Positions 1-8,893 of a stretch of 64,000 nucleotides of DNA are shown one piece after another. The first letter of the stretch is position 1. Each line of letters starts with the position of its first letter. Below the pieces are notes generated by a model that was not told where the DNA came from, searched no databases, and was given only the letters and a program-made list of their open reading frames with translations. The position numbers and the translations under genes are program-made. The stretch comes from Candidatus Competibacteraceae bacterium (GTDB lineage Bacteria > Pseudomonadota > Gammaproteobacteria > Competibacterales > Competibacteraceae), in contig RXIW01000002.1 in the NCBI GenBank assembly GCA_003989065.1, positions 62,001-126,000 on the forward strand, read 5' to 3'.

Positions 1-1344
1 TGGTTTCGCCGCACGGCGCAGCCGTCGGCGCGCGCGCCGTTCGCGCTGGAGGAAGACGCCGTCGTCGCCAGCTTCTACGGCCTGCGGCTGGAGAGCGCCT
101 TCGAGGCGCTGCGCGATCCGAAAGGTCGGGTGCTGGGACATCGGGCCGAACTCAGATCCTTCAGTCCGCTGGGTCGGCGGGTGGCGTCCCGCGCCCCCTA
201 TGCCGTCGCGCTCGACGAGGATTCCATCGTCCATCTCGATCGGCTGATCCGCACCCTGCATGTGCTCAACGCCATCGCCCAGGGTTTGACCGGACTGCTC
301 GTGCTGGAGGTGCATCCCTGGCATATCGCGCGGGTGGCCGACGATCATGGCGCGGTGTTCGAAGCCATCCTGCGGGATTGCGGTCTGACGCCCCGCGATG
401 TGGTGCTGGAAATCACCGAAGCGGGCGCGCAGGACGATCGCCACCTGGCGCGGGCGATCGCCTGCTTTCAGGCGCGCGGTTTCGGCATCGCCCTGCAGCA
501 GCGCAGCGTCGATCAGCAGGAGCTGGCGCGGTTGTTGGCGCTGCAACCGGACATCATTCAGCTGGGTTCGGCTCATCTGCAGGCGGCGGAGGCCAGCGCC
601 GATGCCGGGCGCGAACTGGCCAACCGAATCCAGACCATCCAGCAACGCCAGCTGCGGGTGTTCCTGCATGGCGTGACCACCGACCATCAGGTGCAGATCG
701 CCTGCTGGGTCGGGGCCGACGGTTATCAGGATGGCGTGCGCCATCCCGTCGAGGACACCACCGTGATCATCGTGCCGGGGTTGGGCGATTCCGGACCGGA
801 ACATTGGCAAACCCTCTGGGGTCGGGATCATCCGGCTTTTCGGCGGGTGCGCCAGCGAGACTGGCAGCGGCCGGATGTCGATGAATGGGTCGAAGCGCTG
901 GATCGGGAAATCCATCAAGCCCCCAGCCCGGTGGTTTTGGTAGGGCACAGTCTGGGATGCATCAACATCGTCGAATGGGCCTCGCGCCGCTGGGCCGACA
1001 TCCGCGGGGCTTTGCTGGTCGCGCCGGCTGATGCCGATCGCCATCGTCTGTTCAGCCGGGTGTCGTTGCGACCGTTGCCGTTCCCGAGCATTCTGGTCGC
1101 CAGCCAGAACGATCCCTATCTGGAGCCGGAACGGGCCAGGCTGTTCGCGCGTCAGTGGGGCAGCCGCCTGGTCGATATCGGTCGGGCCGGGCATATCAAT
1201 GTCGAGGCGGGATTCGGACCCTGGCCGCAGGGGGAATCCCTGCTGGCCGAACTGCGCATCGGCGTCGGTGCGCCGCCGGTCGAGCCGGTATTGCCGACCA
1301 CGCTCGGGGCGGCGCTGTCCATCACGGCCAACGCGCTGGGGTGA
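1..1344 (+). CDS. Degenerate EAL domain fused to RBBP9/YdeN-type serine hydrolase (5' partial)
   Basis: The frame is open from base 1, so the N-terminus lies outside the window. The first ~250 visible residues have the layout of an EAL cyclic-di-GMP phosphodiesterase: a GHRAELR stretch where GYEALLR is expected, then VVLEITE, then a final sheet-helix repeat. The catalytic residues are not kept: the EAL Glu is replaced and the usual DDFG is QQRS. This half is probably a non-catalytic binding or structural domain. From about base 757 the same frame continues as an alpha/beta hydrolase of the RBBP9/YdeN family, with VPGLGDSGPEHW, nucleophile elbow GHSLGC, acid in SQNDPY and His in AGHIN, so that triad looks intact. 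YdeN-type proteins are normally stand-alone and begin just before VPGLG, so this is a gene fusion. The substrate is unknown. More EAL-pathway domains may lie upstream. Confidence 0.75.
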   Translation, partial: WFRRTAQPSARAPFALEEDAVVASFYGLRLESAFEALRDPKGRVLGHRAELRSFSPLGRRVASRAPYAVALDEDSIVHLDRLIRTLHVLNAIAQGLTGLLVLEVHPWHIARVADDHGAVFEAILRDCGLTPRDVVLEITEAGAQDDRHLARAIACFQARGFGIALQQRSVDQQELARLLALQPDIIQLGSAHLQAAEASADAGRELANRIQTIQQRQLRVFLHGVTTDHQVQIACWVGADGYQDGVRHPVEDTTVIIVPGLGDSGPEHWQTLWGRDHPAFRRVRQRDWQRPDVDEWVEALDREIHQAPSPVVLVGHSLGCINIVEWASRRWADIRGALLVAPADADRHRLFSRVSLRPLPFPSILVASQNDPYLEPERARLFARQWGSRLVDIGRAGHINVEAGFGPWPQGESLLAELRIGVGAPPVEPVLPTTLGAALSITANALG

Positions 1345-1403
1345 ATCCGGCCGGTCGGGTTTCGGCGCGCGGCCGCTAGCGGCCGTGCCGGAAGCGGCCG
1401 GCG

Positions 1404-2384
1404 CTAGATCCCGGCTCCGCCCTCGAACATTTCGATGCTCCCCGGCACGAAGGGGGGGCTGCCCGCTGCAGCGCTGGTGTTACGCACCAGCGTTTCGTTC
1501 AATTCCGCATTGCATAATTCGATGAAGCGGTAGGCGAAATTGCGCAGATAGTGTCCCCGGCGCACGGCGATCCAGGTGATGTTGGACTCGAACAGTCGGT
1601 TGCTGTCGAGCAGGCGCAGGCCGACATCCTTGGCCGGATCGAAGGCCACCGAGGCGATGATGCCGACGCCGAGACCCAGTTCGACATAGGTCTTGATCAC
1701 ATCGGCGTCCAACGCGGAAATGGCGATGTCCGGCATCAGTCCGGCCCGAGCGAAGACCGCATCCAGCTTGGCCCGGCCGGTAAAGCCTTCGTGATAAGTG
1801 ATGAGCGGATATTCGGCGATGGCGTCGAGGGTGAGCGGCTGGAGCGTGGCCAGTGGATGGCCGACCGGGACGGTCACGGCATGATGCCACTGGTAAAAGG
1901 CGAAGGCAGCCAGTTCATCGGTGGTCGCCAGCGCTTCGGTGGCGATGCCGATATCGGTTTCCCCGGCCAGCAGCATGGCGGCGATTTCGGCCGGATTGAC
2001 CTGGTGCAGTGCCAGCTGAACCTTGGGGAAGGCCACCCGGAATTGTTCGACCACCGGCGGCAGGGCGTAACGCGCCTGGGTGTGGGTGGTCGCAACCCGT
2101 AGCTTGCCGTGGTCGCTGTTGGAAAACTGCTCCGCCAGCTGGCGGATGTTGCGGGCATCCAGCAGGATGCGGCGCACGATCATGACCAGTTCCTGGCCCG
2201 GCTCGGTCAGCCCCAGCAGGCGCTTGCCGCGGCGCACGAACAATTCGATGCCAAGCTCGTCCTCCAGATCCTTGATGTGCTTGCTGACCCCCGACTGCGA
2301 GGTGAACAGCGCGTTGGCGACTTCCGTCAGATTGAAATGGCAGCGCACCGCCTCCTGGATGATGCGTAGTTGCTGAAAATTCAA
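1404..2384 (-). CDS. cysB: LysR-family sulfur regulator CysB
   Basis: This is a LysR-type activator of sulfate assimilation, sensing O- or N-acetylserine and sulfate or thiosulfate in known CysB proteins. The N-terminal helix-turn-helix (about residues 3-62) matches CysB in register, with [11 protein letters not shown] and [19 protein letters not shown]. The inducer-binding domain follows (about 90-295). The start is a TTG overlapping the cysA stop, with GGAGAGGG upstream. This start puts the first residues exactly where CysB proteins begin. It is the last gene of the sbp-cysT-cysW-cysA-cysB operon, an arrangement that places regulator and transporter under common control. The odd part is the C-terminus: it ends EMFEGGAGI, nearly the same as the last nine residues of the serine acetyltransferase at 15229-16191 (EAFDGGAGI). 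Enterobacterial CysB is not known to carry such a tail. Confidence 0.93.
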   Translation of the reverse strand: MNFQQLRIIQEAVRCHFNLTEVANALFTSQSGVSKHIKDLEDELGIELFVRRGKRLLGLTEPGQELVMIVRRILLDARNIRQLAEQFSNSDHGKLRVATTHTQARYALPPVVEQFRVAFPKVQLALHQVNPAEIAAMLLAGETDIGIATEALATTDELAAFAFYQWHHAVTVPVGHPLATLQPLTLDAIAEYPLITYHEGFTGRAKLDAVFARAGLMPDIAISALDADVIKTYVELGLGVGIIASVAFDPAKDVGLRLLDSNRLFESNITWIAVRRGHYLRNFAYRFIELCNAELNETLVRNTSAAAGSPPFVPGSIEMFEGGAGI

Positions 2385-3511
2385 ATGCCCTCTCCATCGA
2401 CGCCGATCAGGTGCGCGACCTGGGATGGCCGTCCCGCTGCACGGGATTCGGGCGGGAACAACTGGATCCGGGTCGGTTTCAGCCGCACCCGCTGTCCATT
2501 GGCCAGATTCAAGGCCGCCGCCCGCTCGCGCGACAACTCCGCCTCGTAGTAGCGGCCATCCTCGTGTTCGGTGCTCACCAGCTCGACCCGGGCCGTGGAG
2601 CCGAAGGCCAGCACCCGTTCGACCCGAGCCGAGATCCCCACGGTTGCCGCCGGATTGGTGTCGATGTCGAGTTCGTGGGGGCGGACGAAGCCCAGCGCCT
2701 CGGCCCCCGATTGGAAGCTGTTCTGCCCCAGGGACAACTGTCCTGCGCCGACCTGCAGATGATGGTCGCGGACCCGGCCATGGAACAGATTGACCGAACC
2801 GAGGAAGCTGTAGACGAACGGGGTGGCGGGGTGTTCGTAGACCTCCTGCGGCGTGCCGACCTGTTCGATCCGCCCCTGGTTCATCAGGACGACCCGGTCC
2901 GACACCTCTAGCGCTTCTTCTTGATCGTGGGTGACGAAGATGCTGGTGATATGCAGGGCGTCGTGCAACTGGCGCAACCAGCGGCGCAGTTCCTTACGCA
3001 CCTTGGCGTCCAGCGCGCCGAAGGGTTCGTCGAGCAGCAGGACCCGCGGCTCGACCGCCAGCGCCCGGGCCAGGGCGATCCGTTGCCGCTGTCCGCCGGA
3101 CAGTTGCGTGGGATAGCGTTTGGCCAGCGCCGACAATTGCACCAGCTCCAGCAGTTCGTCGACGCGCGCCCGAATCGCGTTTTCGCTGGGGCGCTGCTTG
3201 CGCGGCCTGACCCGCAGGCCGAAGGCCACATTGTCGAACACGGTCATGTGGCGAAACAGGGCGTAATGCTGAAACACGAAACCGACCTGGCGTTCGCGCA
3301 CATGGGCGCTGGAAGCGTCCTCACCGTTGAGAAAGACTTGGCCGCTGTCGGCGAACTCCAGGCCGGCGATGATGCGCAGCAGGGTGGTCTTGCCGCAACC
3401 GGATGGCCCCAACAGCCCGATCAATTGGCCGGTCGGGAAATCGAGGGTGACATGGTCGAGCGCGACGAACGAGCCAAACCGCTTGGCGATGTCTTGGACA
3501 CGAATGCTCAT
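2381..3511 (-). CDS. cysA: Sulfate/thiosulfate ABC transporter ATP-binding protein CysA
   Basis: Energises sulfate (and thiosulfate) import through CysT-CysW. The 376-residue protein has Walker [10 protein letters not shown] (35-43), signature [14 protein letters not shown], Walker [12 protein letters not shown] and switch [10 protein letters not shown]-terminal regulatory domain of about 140 residues follows, as in other CysA proteins. It is fourth in the minus-strand operon, 16 bases after cysW, and its TGA stop overlaps the TTG start of cysB. The protein ends GVDGEGI. That tail resembles the C-terminal GDGI with which serine acetyltransferases bind cysteine synthase, but the same bases also form the ribosome binding site of cysB, so the resemblance may be accidental. 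Confidence 0.96.
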   Translation of the reverse strand: MSIRVQDIAKRFGSFVALDHVTLDFPTGQLIGLLGPSGCGKTTLLRIIAGLEFADSGQVFLNGEDASSAHVRERQVGFVFQHYALFRHMTVFDNVAFGLRVRPRKQRPSENAIRARVDELLELVQLSALAKRYPTQLSGGQRQRIALARALAVEPRVLLLDEPFGALDAKVRKELRRWLRQLHDALHITSIFVTHDQEEALEVSDRVVLMNQGRIEQVGTPQEVYEHPATPFVYSFLGSVNLFHGRVRDHHLQVGAGQLSLGQNSFQSGAEALGFVRPHELDIDTNPAATVGISARVERVLAFGSTARVELVSTEHEDGRYYEAELSRERAAALNLANGQRVRLKPTRIQLFPPESRAAGRPSQVAHLIGVDGEGI

Positions 3512-3527
3512 GGGGATAACGACTCCA

Positions 3528-4418
3528 TCAGGTGGCCTGGTCGGCGCGCAATGGCTGGCGACCCCGCCATTCCACCAGGGTCTTGAGAACCAGCGTCAGC
3601 AGGGCGAGCAGGGCCAATAGCGAGGCCACCGCAAAGGCGGCGGCGAAACTGTATTCGTTGTAGAGAATTTCCACGTACAAGGGCATGGTGTTGGTGCGGC
3701 CGCGAATGTGGCCGGACACCACCGACACCGCGCCGAATTCGCCCATGGCGCGGGCGTTGCACAGGATCACGCCGTAGAGCAGGCCCCATTTGACGTTCGG
3801 CAGCGTAACGCGCCAGAAGGTTTGCCAACCGGATGCGCCCAGCACCGTCGCCGCTTCTTCCTCATCGCGGCCCTGCGCTTCCATCAGCGGAATCAACTCG
3901 CGGGCGACGAACGGAAAGGTGACGAACACCGTGGCCAGCACCAGGCCGGGCACGGCGAAGATGATTTTCAGATCGTGATCGATCAGCCAGGCGCCGAACC
4001 AGCCCTGCAGGCCGAACAGCAACACGAACATCAGGCCGGCGACCACCGGCGACACCGAGAACGGCAAATCGATCAAGGTGGTCAGCAATTGCTTACCGCG
4101 AAAATCGAATTTGGCGATCGTCCAGGCCGCTGCGATGCCGAACGCCAGATTGAGCGGCACGGCGATGGCTGTGACCAACAGGGTCAGGACGACGGCGGAC
4201 AGGGCATCGGGCTCCACCAGCGCGGCCAGATAGACCTGCCAGCCCTTGCGGAAGGCTTCCGCGAACACGGTCACTAGCGGCAGCAGCAGGAATAGAGTGA
4301 AGAACGCCAACGCGATCGTGATCAGGACGGCCCGGATCCAGAGCGGTTCGCGGGTGGCGGTGTGGGCCTTGAAGCGCTGCGTCTGGGCGGTCCAACGGGT
4401 GGCGACGACGGCGCTCAT
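3528..4418 (-). CDS. cysW: Sulfate ABC transporter permease CysW
   Basis: Inner-membrane permease that pairs with CysT to form the sulfate channel. The 296 residues contain about six hydrophobic helices and the cytoplasmic EAA-type coupling loop (around [20 protein letters not shown]) that contacts CysA. The region near [11 protein letters not shown] is typical of the CysT/CysW/ModB group. The start codon overlaps the end of cysT (ATGA), so the two permeases are probably translationally coupled. CysW is assigned rather than CysT by gene order and by its extended N-terminus ahead of the first helix. Confidence 0.93.
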   Translation of the reverse strand: MSAVVATRWTAQTQRFKAHTATREPLWIRAVLITIALAFFTLFLLLPLVTVFAEAFRKGWQVYLAALVEPDALSAVVLTLLVTAIAVPLNLAFGIAAAWTIAKFDFRGKQLLTTLIDLPFSVSPVVAGLMFVLLFGLQGWFGAWLIDHDLKIIFAVPGLVLATVFVTFPFVARELIPLMEAQGRDEEEAATVLGASGWQTFWRVTLPNVKWGLLYGVILCNARAMGEFGAVSVVSGHIRGRTNTMPLYVEILYNEYSFAAAFAVASLLALLALLTLVLKTLVEWRGRQPLRADQAT

Positions 4419-5254
4419 GTCCGGGCCCTCGCCCGACTGCGGTTGGCCCAGTATTGCAGGCTGTTGATCAGCAGGAGCAGGATGAACGAAGCGATCAACA
4501 TGACTACGGCAATGGCCGTCGCTCCGGTGTAATCGTACTGCTCCAGTTTGGTGATGATCAGCAGCGGCGTGATTTCCGACACCAGCGGCACGTTGCCGGC
4601 GATGAAGATCACCGAGCCGTATTCCCCGACCGCGCGGGCAAAGGCCAGAGCAAAGCCGGTGATGAGCGCCGGCGCCAGGGCGGGAAACAGCACTCGCTGA
4701 AAGGTCTGCCAGCGATCGGCCCCCAGGCTGGCGGCGGCTTCTTCCAGCTCGGTGTCGACATCTTCGAGTACCGGCTGCACCGTGCGCACCACGAAAGGCA
4801 GGCCGATGAACACCAGAGCCACCAGGATGCCCAGCGGGGTGAAGGCGACCTTGACCCCCAGCGGTTCCAGCCAGTGTCCCAGCCAGCCGTTGCCGGCGTA
4901 GATGGCGGTCAGCGCGATGCCGGCCACCGCAGTCGGCAAGGCGAAGGGCAAATCCACCAGTGCATCTACGATGCGCTTGCCCGGAAAGCTGTAGCGCACC
5001 AGCACCCAGGCGAAGATCAGCCCGAACACGGCGTTGATGGCGGCGGCGGCCAGCGAAATGCCGAAGCTGACCCGATAGGAGGCCAGGACGCGTGGGGCGG
5101 TGATGGTCAGCCAGAATTGCTCCCAGCTCAGGGCAGCGGTCTTGATGAACACCGCGCCCAACGGGATCAGTACGATCAATCCCAGATAGACCAGGGTATA
5201 GCCCAACGCCAATGGAAAGCCGGGCAGGACGCGATGAGCTTTACCCCCGTTCAT
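4415..5254 (-). CDS. cysT: Sulfate ABC transporter permease CysT
   Basis: First permease subunit of the sulfate importer (also called CysU). It has 279 residues with about six transmembrane helices, a coupling loop around [15 protein letters not shown] and the conserved [12 protein letters not shown] stretch. Its ATG overlaps the sbp stop codon by one base and its end overlaps the cysW start. Five consecutive tight junctions make this a single transcription unit. It would deliver sulfate captured in the periplasm by the adjacent Sbp, and possibly by the second Sbp at 17190-18209, which has no permease of its own nearby. Confidence 0.94.
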   Translation of the reverse strand: MNGGKAHRVLPGFPLALGYTLVYLGLIVLIPLGAVFIKTAALSWEQFWLTITAPRVLASYRVSFGISLAAAAINAVFGLIFAWVLVRYSFPGKRIVDALVDLPFALPTAVAGIALTAIYAGNGWLGHWLEPLGVKVAFTPLGILVALVFIGLPFVVRTVQPVLEDVDTELEEAAASLGADRWQTFQRVLFPALAPALITGFALAFARAVGEYGSVIFIAGNVPLVSEITPLLIITKLEQYDYTGATAIAVVMLIASFILLLLINSLQYWANRSRARART

Positions 5255-6261
5255 CAGCGTCGTTCCGCGATCTGGTCGTAGGTTCCGCCATCGGCGAAAT
5301 GGGTCTGCTGCGCCTTCGCCCAGCCGCCGAACAGCTCATCCACCGTGAACAGCTGGATCGGCTTGAACTGATCGGCGTATTGTTGTAGCACCTGCTGCAG
5401 TCGTGGCCGGAAGAAATGCCGGGCGATGATGTCCTGGCCGGCGGGGGAATAGAGAAACTCCAGATAGGCTTGGGCCTGGGTCCGCGTGCCTTTCTTGTCC
5501 ACCACCCGATCCACGACCGCGACCGGCGCTTCGGCCTCGATGCTGATCGAAGGGTAGACGATGTCGAACTTGTCCTTGCCCAGCTCCTGGCCGATCAGCG
5601 CCGCTTCGTTCTCGAAGGTGACCAGCACGTCGCCCAGATCGCGCTGGGTAAAGGTGGTGGTGGCGCCGCGACCGCCACCGTCCAGCACCGGCACGTTGTG
5701 GAACAGGCGGGTCACGAAATCGCGCGCCTTGGCGTCGTCGCCGCCGGGTTGCTTCAGGGCATAGCCCCAGGCGGCTAGATAGGTGTAGCGGCCATTGCCC
5801 GAGGTCTTGGGGTTGGGCGCGATCACCACGATGCCGGGTTTGACCAGGTCGTCCCAGTCGCGGATGTTCTTGGGATTACCCTTGCGGACCAGGAATACGC
5901 TGGTCGAAGTATAGGGTGCGCTGTCGAAGGGCAGGCGTTGCCGCCAGTCGGTCGGCAGCAGGCCATTGCGCGCCAGCAGGTCGATGTCGGTGTCCTGGTT
6001 CATGGTGACTACGTCGGCTTCCAGACCGTTGGCGACCGACATGGCCTGTTTGCTCGACCCGCCGTGGGACTGTTCGATCGTCACCTTCTCACCCTTGGTT
6101 TGCGCCCAGTGCTGGGTGAAAGCGGGGTTGATGTCCTTGTACAGCTCGCGGGTCACGTCGTAGGACGCATTGAGGAGCGTGACATCGGCGTGCGCGGTGC
6201 CGAACAGGAGAGCGGCGGTACCCGCCAGGAGGACGCGAACGAGGCCGGGCGAATATTTCAT
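5254..6261 (-). CDS. sbp: Periplasmic sulfate-binding protein Sbp (copy 1)
   Basis: Periplasmic receptor for sulfate, feeding CysT-CysW-CysA. The 335-residue precursor has a Sec signal peptide (hydrophobic residues about 8-22, cleavage likely after ALA-type FGTAHA). The mature protein starts [10 protein letters not shown], a standard Sbp opening. Conserved parts include [46 protein letters not shown] and the C-terminal DELFGGW. It leads the operon. It is a clear paralogue of the protein at 17190-18209; the two share most motifs but differ around residues 80-90 (NQDTDIDLL here, ALAYDIDAL there). Upstream lie a TAAGTCACTTA palindrome and an AATCCTTAT motif that are also found before the second copy. 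Confidence 0.95.
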   Translation of the reverse strand: MKYSPGLVRVLLAGTAALLFGTAHADVTLLNASYDVTRELYKDINPAFTQHWAQTKGEKVTIEQSHGGSSKQAMSVANGLEADVVTMNQDTDIDLLARNGLLPTDWRQRLPFDSAPYTSTSVFLVRKGNPKNIRDWDDLVKPGIVVIAPNPKTSGNGRYTYLAAWGYALKQPGGDDAKARDFVTRLFHNVPVLDGGGRGATTTFTQRDLGDVLVTFENEAALIGQELGKDKFDIVYPSISIEAEAPVAVVDRVVDKKGTRTQAQAYLEFLYSPAGQDIIARHFFRPRLQQVLQQYADQFKPIQLFTVDELFGGWAKAQQTHFADGGTYDQIAERR

Positions 6262-6375
6262 CGATAGACTCCAAATGGGTTATAAGTCACTTAAAGTCTA
6301 AAAACGAATGGTAATAATTGAAAATAATCAATTGCGAAATCCTTATGCGATTTTCTGCAATGATCGGGTGAAGAG
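6262..6375. promoter_or_regulatory. Divergent sbp/larE intergenic region with palindromic motif
   Basis: An AT-rich control region between the leftward sulfate operon and the rightward larE gene. At 6283-6296 is TAAGTCACTTAAAG, whose core TAAGT-C-ACTTA is a perfect inverted repeat. A nearly identical 14-mer (12/14) lies at 18256-18269 before the second sbp. AATCCTTAT at 6338-6346 corresponds to AATGCTTAT at 18282-18290. On the opposite strand these read ATAAGG/CATT, which resembles ATAAG-containing CysB sites, so CysB is the obvious candidate. I cannot place a confident -35/-10 pair. Confidence 0.5.
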
Positions 6376-7194
6376 ATGAACGCTACATGGGAAGACGCCA
6401 TTGCTGGCATCCAGGCTGTTCTGCACCGCTGCTGGCCCGTTTGGGTCGCGTGCAGCGGCGGAGTCGACAGCCTGTTGCTGGCGACGCTGGCCCATCGCTG
6501 GGCGGCGACGCAAACGACCGTGGTTCATGCCATTGGGCCGGCGGTTCCCACTGCCGCAACGGCGCGGGTGCGGGATTGGGCCGACCGCGAAGGCTGGAAT
6601 CTCCATCTGCTCGACGCCGGCGAATACGCCGATCCCCGCTATCGCGCCAATCCCATCGACCGCTGCTATTACTGCAAGTCGCATCTGTACGAGGCGCTGA
6701 CCGCGTTACGGCAAGCGCTGGGCCGGATAGAGGGCACCATCCTGAGCGGGGCCAATCGCGACGATCTGAGCGATGATCGGCCCGGTCTCAAGGCGGCGGC
6801 GGAGGCGGACGTGGTGCATCCTTTCATCGAAGCCGGGATCGGCAAGCGCGAAATCCGGGGCATCGCCCATGCCCTTGATCTGCCGTTCGCCGATTTGCCC
6901 GCGTCCCCTTGTCTGGCCAGCCGCTTCTACACCGGAACGCCGGTAGCGGTAGAGGTGTTGAGCGCCGTGGACCAGGCCGAGCAGACCATTCGTCGCTTGA
7001 CCGGCATCGGGGTGGTGCGCTGCCGCATTCGGGTCGATGCGATGCTGATCGAGACCGAAGCTGTGGACCAGGCGGCGATCGATTCGCAGGTATTGGCGGC
7101 AGTCGAGCAGGTCGTGCGCGCCGTCGCCCCGCAGATTCGCGCCGTCATGCTCGATCCCAAACCCTACGCGATGGGGCGGGCGCATCGGGCGTGA
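6376..7194 (+). CDS. larE: LarE-type ATP-dependent sulfur transferase
   Basis: The protein belongs to the PP-loop LarE family, which adenylates a carboxylate and inserts sulfur into the pyridinium nickel-pincer cofactor of lactate racemase and related enzymes. The 272 residues carry the PP-loop SGGVDS (27-32), RCYYCK with Cys97 and Cys100, SGANRDD, and SPCLASRF with Cys179. Three conserved cysteines suggest the variety that binds a [4Fe-4S] cluster and passes on sulfur catalytically, rather than the type that sacrifices its own cysteine. No larB, larC or lactate racemase gene is visible. Its position back-to-back with the sulfate operon hints at co-regulation with sulfur supply. The start is preceded by GAAGAG. 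Confidence 0.8.
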   Translation: MNATWEDAIAGIQAVLHRCWPVWVACSGGVDSLLLATLAHRWAATQTTVVHAIGPAVPTAATARVRDWADREGWNLHLLDAGEYADPRYRANPIDRCYYCKSHLYEALTALRQALGRIEGTILSGANRDDLSDDRPGLKAAAEADVVHPFIEAGIGKREIRGIAHALDLPFADLPASPCLASRFYTGTPVAVEVLSAVDQAEQTIRRLTGIGVVRCRIRVDAMLIETEAVDQAAIDSQVLAAVEQVVRAVAPQIRAVMLDPKPYAMGRAHRA

Positions 7195-7389
7195 CCGCCG
7201 CCGCTGCGACGATTTGTCGCACTCGGGGCGGGTATTTCCGAGCTTTTGATCGGTGGATTGAGGGGTTAACCGATGTTGGCGTATTCCAGGAGGTCCATCT
7301 CGATGGCCGGGGCGGCGGTGGTCGGGGGCGGTGCGGGTTACGATGGCCCACCCATAACCGATAACTCTAATCTGGAGATTCAAGCAGCT

Positions 7390-8016
7390 ATGACCGCTTC
7401 CATTCAGGCCGACCGTCGCCAGGTTCTCCGTCTGCTCGCCACCGCCGGCGTTGCGGCTGGAACCGCCGTATTGACCGCCCCGGCGCTGGCCGCAAAGTGC
7501 GAGACCGACGGCACGCCGCTGCAATTCGTCCCCAAGACCGCGCCCGATCCGAATCCGCAGCTCGACGATATCGCCAAATATCCCAAGTGCCCGTATTGCG
7601 GCATGGATCGCGGCAAGTTCCAGAGCAGCCGCCACCTAGTGCATTACCAGGATGATCTGGCGGATGGAACCTGCTCACTGCATTGCGCTGCGCTGAGTCT
7701 GGCGCTGAACATGGATCGCGGTCCCAAGGCCATCTACGCGGCCGATTTCGGCGCGGCCAGCGATCTCAAGCCGCTGGTGAACGTCGATATGGCGACCTAT
7801 CTGATCGGCTCCACGATTCCGGGGGTGATGACCCAGAAGAGCAAGGTCGCTTTTAGCACTCAGGAAGCTGCCGCAGCCGTTCAGAAAGAGAAGGGTGGCG
7901 CATTGGGCAATTTCGATGCGGCGCTGCAGGCCGCTTTTCAAAGCATGGCCAGCGACACCAGCATGATTCGTCGCAAGCGCGCGGAGATGAAGCAACACGC
8001 GGCGCATCACGGTTGA
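7390..8016 (+). CDS. NosL-like copper-binding protein with Tat signal
   Basis: A 208-residue exported protein of the NosL family. NosL proteins bind Cu(I) and help build the copper centre of nitrous oxide reductase, but solitary relatives occur without nos genes. The N-terminus has DRRQVLRLL followed by a hydrophobic stretch and APALA, a twin-arginine signal rather than the lipobox usual in NosL. The metal site candidate CPYCGMDR is at about residues 64-71, followed by CSLHC. The start ATG follows GGAG, and open sequence further upstream lacks homology. No nosZ/DFY genes are in the window, so its copper client is unknown. Confidence 0.75.
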   Translation: MTASIQADRRQVLRLLATAGVAAGTAVLTAPALAAKCETDGTPLQFVPKTAPDPNPQLDDIAKYPKCPYCGMDRGKFQSSRHLVHYQDDLADGTCSLHCAALSLALNMDRGPKAIYAADFGAASDLKPLVNVDMATYLIGSTIPGVMTQKSKVAFSTQEAAAAVQKEKGGALGNFDAALQAAFQSMASDTSMIRRKRAEMKQHAAHHG

Positions 8017-8065
8017 GCGGTTGTCCCGCGGCCGTCCCGCTGCGGTGGCCGTGAGGTGAAAAGAC

Positions 8066-8091
8066 CGGCTGGCGGAAACGATCGCCAGCCG
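8066..8091 (-). terminator. Intrinsic terminator for the phosphatase gene
   Basis: A perfect 9-bp stem, CGGCTGGCG/CGCCAGCCG, with an 8-base loop. Read on the minus strand it is followed by GTCTTTT, so it would end transcription coming from 8223-8744. The remaining bases between 8017 and 8222 hold nothing else I can recognise. Confidence 0.65.
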
Positions 8092-8222
8092 AGTAAGGTC
8101 TTGCAGATATGGCGGACCCAGCATAACCGCTTTCTCAGCGGCGATAATGCACTGCGACATTCGGTCGCAGTCTGGGGGAATCTCGGGAGTGGACCTGGAA
8201 GCATCGCGTCTCCGTCAGGCTG

Positions 8223-8744
8223 TCAGGGTTGATGATCCTCGTTCCAGTCGCGAACGTACTCTGTCTGTTCCAGGGTCTCCGGCGAGTTCCGGAAAGCCGA
8301 CTTGGGGCATTGTTGCCAAAGCGCGTTCAAGCGGTTGAGGGCCGCTTCTCCACGGGAACCGTGCCGCGCCAACCAACAGCCGACGATAACGCCGGTTCGC
8401 CCCACGCCGCCCCAGCAATGCACGTAAACCCGTTCGCCTCGTGAGATGCAGTCGTCGATTGCGTCGAGAATGGCGAGGGTGACTGCCCGAGAGGCGGGGA
8501 TCGACCGATCCCGAATGGGAAAGCGCAGGTGCTGAGCGGCAGCGCCGATCAAGGACGAATAGGGGAGCAAGCCGTCGTCGTCGCTGGTCAAGTCGATGAA
8601 AACGGTGATGCCTGCGCCCAGCAAGGCGCTGATCTTTGCTTGAGATAGATGCTCACTGTCCCTCTCCCTCGGATACTCTCCAGCCAGCAGGCAGCCGGGT
8701 TTAACCCAGTAGCAATGTTGGATCGGTTGCGTCGGTTGCTCCAT
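8223..8744 (-). CDS. Dual-specificity/tyrosine phosphatase-like protein
   Basis: A 173-residue cytoplasmic protein with the cysteine phosphatase signature HCWGGVGRTG (Cys110, Arg116) and an upstream Asp-rich loop (DLTSDDDG) that could supply the general acid. The fold matches small bacterial dual-specificity phosphatases. The substrate, whether a phosphoprotein or a small molecule, cannot be told from the sequence. It is a single gene, with its own terminator downstream and 149 bases separating it from the response regulator. Confidence 0.8.
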   Translation of the reverse strand: MEQPTQPIQHCYWVKPGCLLAGEYPRERDSEHLSQAKISALLGAGITVFIDLTSDDDGLLPYSSLIGAAAQHLRFPIRDRSIPASRAVTLAILDAIDDCISRGERVYVHCWGGVGRTGVIVGCWLARHGSRGEAALNRLNALWQQCPKSAFRNSPETLEQTEYVRDWNEDHQP

Positions 8745-8893
8745 GGATTTCTCTCCGGGCTGAATACGGGTTCGTTGTCACGAGGCGTAACGGCACGCAC
8801 AAAATCGTGCTGTGCCAACGACCAGCATAGCCATTCTCCCACCGCTGTGCGCAGGATGCGACGATGCGACATGGCCGCAATCGACGGAGGGCG

